Below, piece after piece: positions 34,374-42,397 of a DNA stretch of 50,844 nucleotides. Both the position numbers and the translations under genes were made by a program. The stretch's first letter is position 1, and every line of letters begins with the position of its first letter. The stretch is taken from the NCBI GenBank assembly GCA_902475005.1, contig CABRXV010000006.1, forward strand, positions 1 to 50,844, in the 5' to 3' direction. Origin of the DNA: CABRXV01 sp900754955. GTDB lineage: Bacteria; Actinomycetota; Coriobacteriia; Coriobacteriales; Eggerthellaceae. Below the pieces are notes generated by a model. The model ran no database searches. It worked only from the letters and a program-made list of their open reading frames with translations, and was not told the DNA's origin.

Positions 34374-34472
34374 GCCGATAAAGTTTCCGGGACTTTCAAA
34401 GACAAGCTGCAGACCCGTCGCAGTAGCGGCTCGAATCGCAGCAGCAGTGCAACACACGAAGAAGGAGATAGG

Positions 34473-35801
34473 ATGATGCAACGGCATTCCGTCGCAGACC
34501 GCATGGAGCGGCTCCCCATCACGGGTTATCATCGGCTCGTCTGCGCCCTCATTTTCATTGTTTGGGCATCATGCTCGATGAACATGACTGGAACGAATTT
34601 CACGCTTCCGCTCGTAATCAATCATTTCGGCTTCACTACCATGGAGGGAGGCTACTTCTCCTCCGCCGCATTCGCCGGCATGCTGATCGGATCGCTTGTC
34701 TCCGGCGTTCTTGCTGACAAGTTCGGTCGCAAATGGGTCGCAACCGCCCTCGTGATCGTCTGGGGCATCGGCTCGGTGGGAACAGGCTTTATGAACAGTC
34801 TCGAAACCCTTCTTGCGTGCCGCGTTATCGCAGGCATCGGCATGGGCGCGATGACCCCTATTCTCGTCGCATACATCAGTGAGATCATTCCCACCGCTAA
34901 ACGCCCGAAATACATCACGCTTTACATGCTCATCGGAGCCGTCGGCGTCGTCGCCGCCTGCCTGATCACCATGTTTTTCGCTAACGGACTCGGCTGGCGG
35001 GCGGTGTATTGGCTCGAGGGAGCATTCGGCCTGACCTTCCTGTTCATTGCGTTCCTCATTCCCGAATCCGCAATGTGGCTTGAGTCGAAGGGCCGTCTCG
35101 AGGAGGCCGACAAGATCGTCGAGCGCTGGGAAGCGAAGGCGAAAGCCCATCTCGGCGGCGCCGATCTTCCCGAAGTGATCGACCGTCCGCGCGCCGAAAT
35201 CGCCAAGGGCAAGCTCACCGACCTCTTTACGAAGAAGTACGCCAAGATCATCGTTGCCGGCTTCGTGTGGTTCTTCTGCTGCATGGCATTCGACTTCGGC
35301 CTCAACTCCTGGATCACCACACTGCTGATGTCGAAGGGCTTCGACGTGATCAGCTCCGTCGGGTTCTCCGCCCTCGGTCAGCTGGGCGCCCTGCCCGCCG
35401 CCTTCTGCGTGACGTGGATCTCGAACCACATCGGCCGCCGTTGGTCGGTTATGGTCGGAGCCATTCTCGCCGCTCTGTTCGCTTATGTATACGGTCTGTC
35501 AACGACCGTCATCATGGTTGCCGCTCTCAGCATCCTGTTCCAGTTCGGCCGCGCAGTGCTCTCCCAGGCTTCCACGGCGTTCCTGCCCGAGCTGTTCGAG
35601 ACGTCCCTGCGCTCTACTGGCAACGGCCTGCTCCTTGCCTTCGGTCGCATCGGCGGCATCGCTGGCCCGATCATCATGGCGTCGGCCATGAGCGCCTTCG
35701 GCATGAACGGAGCATTCTTCGTCGCCGCTGGACTCGCTCTGGTTTGCGGTCTGTCTGTGCTCCTCTTCCTCCCCGAAACGAAGGGCAAGGTTCTCGACTA
35801 G
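34473..35801 (+). CDS. MFS transporter, sugar-porter/aromatic-acid-symporter-like
   Basis: A 442-residue, 12-helix permease. Motif A reads GVLADKFGRKWV after helix 2, and a second RxGRR-type loop (NHIGRRWSV) precedes helix 9. PESAMWLESKGRLEEADKIVE after helix 6 is the signature shared by sugar porters and related organic-acid symporters. GGAG lies five bases before the first ATG; a second ATG directly follows. It diverges from the hydrolase and, in this context, is a likely importer of the aromatic substrate; the specific substrate is not visible in the sequence. Confidence 0.85.
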   Translation: MMQRHSVADRMERLPITGYHRLVCALIFIVWASCSMNMTGTNFTLPLVINHFGFTTMEGGYFSSAAFAGMLIGSLVSGVLADKFGRKWVATALVIVWGIGSVGTGFMNSLETLLACRVIAGIGMGAMTPILVAYISEIIPTAKRPKYITLYMLIGAVGVVAACLITMFFANGLGWRAVYWLEGAFGLTFLFIAFLIPESAMWLESKGRLEEADKIVERWEAKAKAHLGGADLPEVIDRPRAEIAKGKLTDLFTKKYAKIIVAGFVWFFCCMAFDFGLNSWITTLLMSKGFDVISSVGFSALGQLGALPAAFCVTWISNHIGRRWSVMVGAILAALFAYVYGLSTTVIMVAALSILFQFGRAVLSQASTAFLPELFETSLRSTGNGLLLAFGRIGGIAGPIIMASAMSAFGMNGAFFVAAGLALVCGLSVLLFLPETKGKVLD

Positions 35802-35848
35802 ACGGTCATGTAACCTTACCTGCAGTTAAGCATAAGCAGTTGAGGAGC

Positions 35849-35892
35849 CCCCGCAGATGGCAAGCGCCACCATAAGCCCACCATCTGCGGGG
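35849..35892 (+). terminator. Hairpin between the two MFS genes
   Basis: A 12-bp perfect stem, CCCCGCAGATGG with CCATCTGCGGGG, about 45 bases after the first MFS stop. No T-tract. It may reduce read-through to the next gene. Confidence 0.6.
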
Positions 35893-35945
35893 CAGCTGCA
35901 TACGGGAAACAAACGTTTCCGCTGTAGAAAACTGGAGGTGCGAAC

Positions 35946-37193
35946 ATGAGTCGCAAGACATTTCACTACGGATGGCTTATCGTACTGGGCGGACTCTGCT
36001 GTACGGCCGCCATGATGTTCGCCATCCAGCTCGTCCCGCTTCAATTGAGCTTCATAGCCGAATCGCTTCAGCTTGACAACGCGTCGTCCAGCCTCATCAT
36101 CTCGGTTTACGGATTTACTTCCGGCGGCGCCGCCATCGTTTGGGGATTCATAGCGGACCGGTTCGGTGCACGGTGCGCCTCAACCGCTGCCGCACTCGTC
36201 ATCGGCGCATTCTCCGTCGCGTTCGGCTTCGCAGCAGACAGTTTTCTGAAAGCTGTCGTACTTTACGGTATCGTGGGATTCGGCGCTGCCGGCGTGTTCA
36301 ATGCTACGCTCTCGAAGATAGTCGGAGCCTGGTTCTACCCCGACAAAAGAGGCCGGGCTATGAGTCTAATCACCCCTGGCTCCGTCATCATGGGAATGGT
36401 TCTCGGAGCCGTCGTCCCATCCGTTTCTCTCGCCCTTGGATGGCAGCAAACCTCCGTTGCCATGGGAGCCATTGTTCTCATCCTTGCCGCACTTATTTTC
36501 ATCATCTTAAGGGATTCCCCGAAAGACAAGGGACTCGCTCCCATAGGCACCCCCGTCATTGAAGTTTCCATCCCTAAGGATAAACGCGGAAGCAGCCTCC
36601 GCATCTTCAAGATGCCCATCACCTGGCATCTGGGCATCATGTACATCTTTTGGCAGGCGGGTTACCTCGTGATCTCCGGCTTTATGGCGAAGTCGATGGC
36701 AGACGCAGGTGCGACTGCGGCACTCGCCGGACTCGCCGTATCGACATACAGCTTCGGGCAGCTCATCGGGCAGCAGATCTGGGGACCCCTCTCCGATCGA
36801 ATCCAGCGCAAGCATATCGTCGCTTGTGCAGCAGCTCTTTGGTCGGCATGCGCGATTGGGTTCTTCGCCTTCTACGGCAACGTGGCGCTAATGTTCGTCA
36901 TGGTGGTTGCAATGGGCCTCGGCCTCGGCATGGTTCCTGTCATCTCTGCCATGATGTCCGACTACTACCCGCCCGAATTGCGCGGAAGAGGCTCTGGCGT
37001 CATCTGCACCCTCGGACTGGTGGGAAGAACGCTCGGCCCTATCGCTGGGGGAATCATCGCGGATGCCACGGGATCGCTCGGCAGCGCCTTTCTCCTCGCC
37101 GCGGTGATGATGATCATCTCGCTCCTCATCACCCTGACATTGCCGAAACCCATCGCCGACCCCATTCCTGCTTCAGAAGGCTCGGACAGCTGA
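35946..37193 (+). CDS. MFS transporter, OFA (oxalate/formate antiporter)-like
   Basis: A 415-residue, 12-helix permease beginning with the FHYGWLIVLGG segment typical of the OFA/monocarboxylate group. GFIADRFGARCAS is motif A, AWFYPDKRGRAMS follows helix 5, and GPLSDRIQRKHIV starts the second half. GGAGG lies seven bases before the ATG. It lies between the first MFS gene and the regulator on the same strand. It may import substrate or export the dehydroxylated product; two transporters of different subfamilies in one locus fit a substrate/product pair. That is inference. Confidence 0.85.
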   Translation: MSRKTFHYGWLIVLGGLCCTAAMMFAIQLVPLQLSFIAESLQLDNASSSLIISVYGFTSGGAAIVWGFIADRFGARCASTAAALVIGAFSVAFGFAADSFLKAVVLYGIVGFGAAGVFNATLSKIVGAWFYPDKRGRAMSLITPGSVIMGMVLGAVVPSVSLALGWQQTSVAMGAIVLILAALIFIILRDSPKDKGLAPIGTPVIEVSIPKDKRGSSLRIFKMPITWHLGIMYIFWQAGYLVISGFMAKSMADAGATAALAGLAVSTYSFGQLIGQQIWGPLSDRIQRKHIVACAAALWSACAIGFFAFYGNVALMFVMVVAMGLGLGMVPVISAMMSDYYPPELRGRGSGVICTLGLVGRTLGPIAGGIIADATGSLGSAFLLAAVMMIISLLITLTLPKPIADPIPASEGSDS

Positions 37194-37258
37194 TCGACGC
37201 ATTGGCCCGGGCAGAACAAAGTCGGCCACGACATCCAAAGCACATCTACTAAAATGAG

Positions 37259-37288
37259 CGATGCGCAACCAGTCTCGGTCGCGCATCG
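37259..37288 (+). terminator. Hairpin ahead of the PucR-type regulator
   Basis: GATGCGCAACC pairs with GGTCGCGCATC (one mismatch) around a 6-base loop, followed by TCTTCATATT. It may terminate the MFS transcript or lie in the regulator's leader. Confidence 0.5.
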
Positions 37289-37310
37289 TCTTCATATTGC
37301 AGGAGGACGC

Positions 37311-39221
37311 ATGGACAATCTCAGCGAGCGATCGACAACCACACCGGAGCAACCTGCCGGAAGCCCTCTGTTTGACATAGCACCCCTGAGTACGTTGCGA
37401 CGAGACCTCGTAGAACGCTTCGGCGCACATGAAGCAGCTGCCGTCATGGCTCGATACGGGTACTCCTGCGGTTCCCGCACCGCCCTCACCGATCGCGAGC
37501 AGCGCAAAGACACCATGGAAGCGTATGAGGTCGACCTGTTCGATGCCGTCGCCCGATCCCTAGAGCACCTCGGCATGAAGTGGCATTCTGAACGAACTGA
37601 CGGCGACGCCCATTGGCACGTTGTAGATGTTCCCCAAACGTTCGAGGCGGAGCACCATCGCCTCTTCTTCGGCAACCACTACGCCCCTGTATGTTGGTTT
37701 ACCGCAGGATATCTCACCGGATACGCCAGTGCTCTCGCGCCCGAGAAGCACTACGTCTACCTTGAGGAGTCTTGCAGCTGCTTCCGAGGGCCAAGCTGCC
37801 GTTTCGTAGGAAAGCCGAGGAGCGATTGGGAGAAGGAACAAGAGAGTCTTCCCGCCTTCACCCAAGAGTTCGCCGACATCAAGGGGGCTTCGGGAGTCTA
37901 CCCAGTAGGCAGCCCGAGACGGCATTCCGAAGTAGATTCGATTATTCAGACCATAGAGAACCTCGTTTCCAGCAGGACCATGCAGGAAGATGCGCTCGAC
38001 CGCGCCATCAAAGAGCTGTCGACGACCTTCGGTTGCACGGCGGCGATCGAGGAGTTCGGGGTCGTTACCCATCACTGGACGCACCGCAACGACCAGAAAG
38101 ACGACGGCTCCACCGCGAGCGTTCTTAACGGACTCACCTTAAAGGGAAGTCCTTCTTTCTCGCACGCCTCCAACTATTACGAAAGCAAACGCACAGGATT
38201 CCGACTCTCCGACAACGTTTCTGGGCATACCGTCAATCGCGTCGTTTGTCCTCTCTTTGCAAGCAACCGTCGACTTGGATACCTGTCCCTGCTGCGCATT
38301 GATTTTCCGTTCTCGAAAGCAGACGAAGACGCCGTGGAGCGCATCGCTGCGATATTCGGGAAGCACATTGCCGAGCAGCGCTACATTAGCGAGCTCAACG
38401 GGAAGCTCATGAGTGCATTTATCGACGACCTCGTGACCGGCAAGCACGAGAAGTCAAATCCTGCGCTCAACTACTCAAAAGAGCTAAATTTCGACCTCAG
38501 CATGCCAAGCAGAATGATCGTCGTCGAGATATTCGATCCTGAGGGAAATCTTCCCCCCTCAGTCGGAGCGCCGCAGTCCCACGATTGGATTCAAGTGCTG
38601 ACCGGAACCGCACGGCGGGCGGACATCGGTGATGCAAAAATGCTGATCGTCTATCGCGACAAGCATCTTATCGCAATTATGCAGGACGGCGCTGACGCGT
38701 CGTCGAAGGCCATCAGCGCCTTGGCAGAGAATCTGAAAAGCGATCTCGAGCGCAGTTTTCCGAAGTTAGTGTTCACCGTCGGGGTCGGCAGCGTTTGCTG
38801 CAACGAGGGAGACTACGCCTCGTCTTTCGACTCCGCACGCAAAATCATTGAGCTTGGAAAGAACCTCGGTCATGCCGGAGAAGTTCTGTCGCTTGAGCAA
38901 TTCAATGCCAGAACACTCCTCTACGGATCGCTCGACACATCGGTCATGAAGGATTTCGCCTCCATACGGCTCAAGCCGCTCATCGACTCAGACAAAGAAA
39001 CGGGATCCGAGCTTCTTCTGACGCTGGAGACGTACGTCGGCAACAGGGGCAACTCGCACAAGACAGCCGAAGATCTCAGCCTCTCCTCGAGCGGCTTGAA
39101 ATATCGCCTGAAAAGCATCGAGAAAGCCGCTGGAATAGACATTCGCGATACGCGCACGTTTTTCGACATTGCGCTCGCGCTCGACATCATGCATCTCGTC
39201 GGGATCGAGGAGCTCGTTTAA
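37311..39221 (+). CDS. Aromatic-sensing regulator: XylR_N/V4R domain plus PucR-type HTH
   Basis: A 636-residue regulator. Residues about 20-170 form a XylR_N/V4R sensor: MARYGYSCG, FEAEHHRLFFG, PVCWFTAGYLTGYAS and the zinc motif E152-x2-C155-x7-C163, with Cys128 upstream. This matches the zinc site known in phenol sensors such as MopR/DmpR. About 220-380 look like a GAF-type region, about 400-540 a variable domain, and the last 70 residues a PucR C-terminal HTH (NSHKTAEDLSLSSSGLKYRL). There is no AAA+ domain, so it does not act on sigma-54. AGGAGG precedes the ATG; an earlier in-frame ATG has none. It probably controls the island in response to an aromatic ligand. Confidence 0.88.
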   Translation: MDNLSERSTTTPEQPAGSPLFDIAPLSTLRRDLVERFGAHEAAAVMARYGYSCGSRTALTDREQRKDTMEAYEVDLFDAVARSLEHLGMKWHSERTDGDAHWHVVDVPQTFEAEHHRLFFGNHYAPVCWFTAGYLTGYASALAPEKHYVYLEESCSCFRGPSCRFVGKPRSDWEKEQESLPAFTQEFADIKGASGVYPVGSPRRHSEVDSIIQTIENLVSSRTMQEDALDRAIKELSTTFGCTAAIEEFGVVTHHWTHRNDQKDDGSTASVLNGLTLKGSPSFSHASNYYESKRTGFRLSDNVSGHTVNRVVCPLFASNRRLGYLSLLRIDFPFSKADEDAVERIAAIFGKHIAEQRYISELNGKLMSAFIDDLVTGKHEKSNPALNYSKELNFDLSMPSRMIVVEIFDPEGNLPPSVGAPQSHDWIQVLTGTARRADIGDAKMLIVYRDKHLIAIMQDGADASSKAISALAENLKSDLERSFPKLVFTVGVGSVCCNEGDYASSFDSARKIIELGKNLGHAGEVLSLEQFNARTLLYGSLDTSVMKDFASIRLKPLIDSDKETGSELLLTLETYVGNRGNSHKTAEDLSLSSSGLKYRLKSIEKAAGIDIRDTRTFFDIALALDIMHLVGIEELV

Positions 39222-39427
39222 CACCCGCTTGGGTCGCGATCCCCGCTGCGAGCAGAAAGCGCTTCTTGTTCAGCGAAAATCTTCGCACGAACAGGGCTGC
39301 TGCATCTCATTTGGATTTTCCCCTCTTCATCGCGCCACGGTACTTTCATCGGACAGTATGAGATGCACGCTATGCATCGAGGATACGTCGACATATCCTT
39401 TTGATGCTCGAACGGATCTCTTCGCAT
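39218..39427 (-). CDS. 69-residue Cys-containing small protein
   Basis: Not recognised. The frame begins at an ATG with a textbook AAGGAGG eight bases upstream, the main reason to call it real. It contains PRCIACISYCP (C-x2-C-x3-C, about residues 17-24), a fourth Cys in QMRCSSP and a C-terminal Cys, enough for a small metal or Fe-S site. The acidic/basic middle (VPWRDEEGKIQ) does not look like random GC-rich frame. It converges on the regulator gene, and the stops overlap by a few bases. It may belong with the other tiny Cys proteins of the island. Confidence 0.6.
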   Translation of the reverse strand: MRRDPFEHQKDMSTYPRCIACISYCPMKVPWRDEEGKIQMRCSSPVRAKIFAEQEALSARSGDRDPSGC

Positions 39428-39632
39428 CGAACTCGCCTCCTTTGCGATGCGTGCTACGGAACTGCAATCATGATAGAAAGGTCAATCGAGCCGATATGAG
39501 CAAATTTGGACGGGTAATCCTCAGGAATTCCGTCCCGTTTCCCGTGCCACAGGCATCATCCCCACCGCGGCGGAACCCGTGGTTCTTTTTCGCTGCACGT
39601 ACATGAAAGCCCGCCGCCCGCAACGAGAGCGG

Positions 39633-39638
39633 TATGAT
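39633..39638 (+). promoter_or_regulatory. Candidate -10 element for ferritin
   Basis: TATGAT about 42 bases before the ferritin ATG. No good -35 is seen and no Fur box overlaps it. Confidence 0.35.
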
Positions 39639-39679
39639 GGCAGCGTACGCAAACCCTTCGTTCGGATTGGAGACCCATC

Positions 39680-40195
39680 ATGGACCAGCGCGTCTACGAA
39701 CTCATCAACGACCAGATCAACAAGGAGCTGTACTCGGCCTACCTGTACCTCTCCTTCGCTGACTACTACGAGGAGGAGGGCCTCGACGGCTACGCCAACT
39801 GGTACGAGATCCAAGCCCAGGAAGAGCGCGACCATGCGCTCATCTTCCGCAACTACCTGCACGAGAACGGCGAGAAGGTGAAGCTCGGCCCCATCGCCGC
39901 CCCCGACAAGACGTTCTCGAGCTACATCGAGCCACTTGAGGCCGCGCTCGAGCACGAGAAGTACGTGACCTCGCTCATCAACGACATCTACGCCGCCGCC
40001 GAGGCCGTGAAGGACTACCGCGCCATGAAGTTCCTCGACTGGTTCATCGACGAGCAGATGGAGGAAGAGGACACCGCCGACGACATGATCACGAAGATGC
40101 GCCTGTTCGGCTGCGATGCCCGTTCGCTCTACGAGCTCAACCAGGAGTACGCGGCGCGCACCTACACCGTGCCCGCACCGCTCGCGAACGCGTAG
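39680..40195 (+). CDS. ftnA: Ferritin
   Basis: Iron-storage ferroxidase. The 171-residue four-helix protein has the bacterial non-haem ferritin pattern: ELYSAYLYLSFADYYEEEGL in helix A (Glu near 16), AQEERDHALIF in helix B (Glu/His of the di-iron centre), LEAALEHEKYVTSLIN in helix C and FLDWFIDEQMEEED in helix D. No haem-binding Met of bacterioferritin is apparent. GGAG lies seven bases before the ATG. It sits alone between the accessory island and the LuxR-esterase pair and has its own terminator. Confidence 0.94.
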   Translation: MDQRVYELINDQINKELYSAYLYLSFADYYEEEGLDGYANWYEIQAQEERDHALIFRNYLHENGEKVKLGPIAAPDKTFSSYIEPLEAALEHEKYVTSLINDIYAAAEAVKDYRAMKFLDWFIDEQMEEEDTADDMITKMRLFGCDARSLYELNQEYAARTYTVPAPLANA

Positions 40196-40514
40196 GCGCC
40201 CGCCCCGCAACCGAGCCTGAAACAACACGGCCCGCACCACGATGCGCCCCGTCGCCAACTCAAGGCGGCGGGGCGTTTTCGCGGATGCGGCGAGTGCGGG
40301 AAGGGTCGGCCCGCACCAGGATCCCGAGGCTTTCGCGCCCCGACCCGCACGCCATACGGCAGAAGCAGCGGGCGCACCGAGCCCGAACGCGCCTTGGGCA
40401 AACGCCGATGCACTATACTAGAGCGATCGGCTGCCGCCGTTCCGCCAGCTGCGCATCTTTGCGCACGGGCAGGCGGCGCGCCGACAGGGAGGGACATAAT
40501 CAGAGGGGGACAAG
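40196..40514. other. Intergenic region between ferritin and the LuxR gene
   Basis: Holds the ferritin terminator and a candidate LuxR-gene promoter (TATACT at 40414-40419, with CTTGGG 15 bases upstream). No further gene is seen. Confidence 0.5.
40245..40280 (+). terminator. Intrinsic terminator of ferritin
   Basis: CGCCCCGTCGCC pairs with GGCGGCGGGGCG (one mismatch) around a 7-base loop, followed by TTTTCG. Confidence 0.85.
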
Positions 40515-42143
40515 ATGCCGAATCGCGCAGCGGTGTCGAACGCATGCGCCTTCGCAGGCCTTGCGCTGTACTGCGCGATGCTGCGCCCTCCCTTCTTCGG
40601 CTCGCTCGCAACGAGCTCCACCCCCGACCCCTCGGGCATGCGCATCTCCTTCGACTGCGCGACCATCCTCATCGGCATCGTGCTGATCGCGCTGCCCACA
40701 CTCAAGCGCTTCGACGATAAGGCGACGGCGTCCCGGGTGCTCGATGCAGTATCGCTCGCCGCACCCGCAGGCGTTCTCCTCGTATGCGCAGGCCGCTTCT
40801 TCGACGTGGCGGCACCGGCGTTCTTCAACGCAAGCGTCATCGTGCTCTCCATCGGGTTCGCCGCACTCACCATGAACTGGTTCCGCGAGGCCACGGCCAT
40901 CAGCCGCCGGCACATCGCCGCGTTCGCGCTCGGCGCGTTCGTTGCAAGCCATCTCTGCGGCGCCGTCGATCTGCTCCCCCGCGATGCGGCCGCCGTCCTG
41001 TCGGCGCTGTACCCGCTCGCGTCGCTCGCGCTCCTGCGCGCGCATCGCCGCTCCCGCCCGATCTCGAAACCGGAAAACATCGACGACGAGCAATCCGACG
41101 CACCAGGTGCGCTGCCCGCGCTGCCGCACCAGCAGCGCTTCTTCCGCAGGCTGCGCCTGCTCGCCCTGCTGCTCATCTTCATCGAGGTGCTCTGCGGCGC
41201 GTTTTTGCGCAGCATCTACTCCTCGGGCGGCATCAACTACACCACCGCCTCGCACACCGGCTACACCTACCTCGTCTCGGCCGCGATCGGCATCGTGCTT
41301 CTGCTCATCGCGCTGCGCGCGCGAACCGCCACCGAGGGAACGCTCGCCGTCGGCGGCACCGGGCTCGTGGGCTTCGCCACGATCGTGGTGCTGCTGCTCG
41401 TGCTGCCCATGAGCGACCTCGTCCCCTTCATCACGGGCCTCTACTCCGCGCTGCTCGTCTACCTCATGGCGCTCATCGAGCTGTGGCGCTCCGACGCCGA
41501 CCGCACGAGCGCCGCCTGCGCGGGAACGTTCATCGCCCTCTACGCCACCGTGTCGAGCATCACCGCGTCGATCATCCCGGCGCTGTTCTCCTATTACGGA
41601 CACGCGCCCGACGAGCTGCTCGCCCCCATCGGCGCGATGGCGGGGCTCATCGTTGCGCTCGGCGTGGGCGTCGCGCTGTTCGCGATGGTGTTCATCCAAC
41701 GCGAGATGTTCCTTGAGGCCGTGCAGCTCGCACGCAGCGGCGGGCAGCAGCCGCACGACGAAGCCGTCGCAGCCCAACCGCCAGCGAACGCACCTGCCGC
41801 GCAGGACGCGAGCGCGCAGCAGCCAGACCAGGCGCAGCAGCCGCCCCTCCCCCAGCCGCCGGATGCGCCCGCACCCGCCTCCGCAGCGCCCACACCCTCG
41901 AACGCCGAGGACGCCCATCGCCGCATCACCTCAGCGCTCGCCGACGCATACGGCCTCACCGAACGCGAGCAGCAAACCGCAGCGCTCGTCGCGAAGGGCT
42001 ACACCGCCAAGCGCGTCGCGGAGGAGCTGGGCGTCGCCCCGAGCACCGTGCAGGGCTACAGCAAGAGCATCTACCGCAAGATGGGAATCCACCGCAAAGA
42101 CGAGCTCATCGAGGCGGTCAACCAGCTTGAGCAGAGTCTCTGA
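40515..42143 (+). CDS. LuxR-family regulator with N-terminal polytopic membrane domain
   Basis: A 542-residue protein. Residues 1 to about 400 contain about ten to twelve hydrophobic helices in two blocks, split by a polar stretch near 180-205. A Pro/Ala/Gln-rich linker (about 415-470) follows, then a LuxR HTH (about 475-535: LTEREQQTAALVAKGYTAKRVAEELGV in two pieces, then STVQGYSKSIYRKMGIH). The phospho-receiver domain of NarL-type regulators is absent, so the membrane part is probably the sensor. This architecture is expanded in Eggerthellaceae. GGGGG lies upstream of the ATG. The exported esterase immediately downstream is the likely target. Confidence 0.88.
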   Translation: MPNRAAVSNACAFAGLALYCAMLRPPFFGSLATSSTPDPSGMRISFDCATILIGIVLIALPTLKRFDDKATASRVLDAVSLAAPAGVLLVCAGRFFDVAAPAFFNASVIVLSIGFAALTMNWFREATAISRRHIAAFALGAFVASHLCGAVDLLPRDAAAVLSALYPLASLALLRAHRRSRPISKPENIDDEQSDAPGALPALPHQQRFFRRLRLLALLLIFIEVLCGAFLRSIYSSGGINYTTASHTGYTYLVSAAIGIVLLLIALRARTATEGTLAVGGTGLVGFATIVVLLLVLPMSDLVPFITGLYSALLVYLMALIELWRSDADRTSAACAGTFIALYATVSSITASIIPALFSYYGHAPDELLAPIGAMAGLIVALGVGVALFAMVFIQREMFLEAVQLARSGGQQPHDEAVAAQPPANAPAAQDASAQQPDQAQQPPLPQPPDAPAPASAAPTPSNAEDAHRRITSALADAYGLTEREQQTAALVAKGYTAKRVAEELGVAPSTVQGYSKSIYRKMGIHRKDELIEAVNQLEQSL

Positions 42144-42173
42144 CTTCCGCTTTCCCTGCTGTATATCCCTCCT

Positions 42174-42179
42174 TATACT
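42174..42179 (+). promoter_or_regulatory. Candidate -10 element ahead of the esterase gene
   Basis: TATACT in an AT-richer patch just after the LuxR gene, about 220 bases before the esterase ATG. No clear -35. Confidence 0.3.
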
Positions 42180-42208
42180 CCCAATCTGACCTGGACTTTT
42201 GCGAATTC

Positions 42209-42224
42209 CCCCATTTTTATGGGG
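42209..42224. promoter_or_regulatory. Palindrome CCCCAT-TTTT-ATGGGG, candidate LuxR operator
   Basis: A perfect 6-bp dyad with a 4-bp A/T centre lies between the LuxR gene and the esterase it probably controls. It could instead be a weak terminator of the LuxR gene, though no T-run follows. Confidence 0.45.
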
Positions 42225-42397
42225 AGACGGCGCGCCCGCAAATGCCTATCGTTTCGGCTAGTTGCGGCAGCCGAGGGATGCGCCGCAACGGCAGAGCGCC
42301 GCCCGCGCCCGACGAGGTCGCCGCGCACCGCTCGCAGCGACTCGCACGCAGAGGCGCGCCTGCCCCATCCGAAATCCAAGGGGAAAGGAATCGGAAC

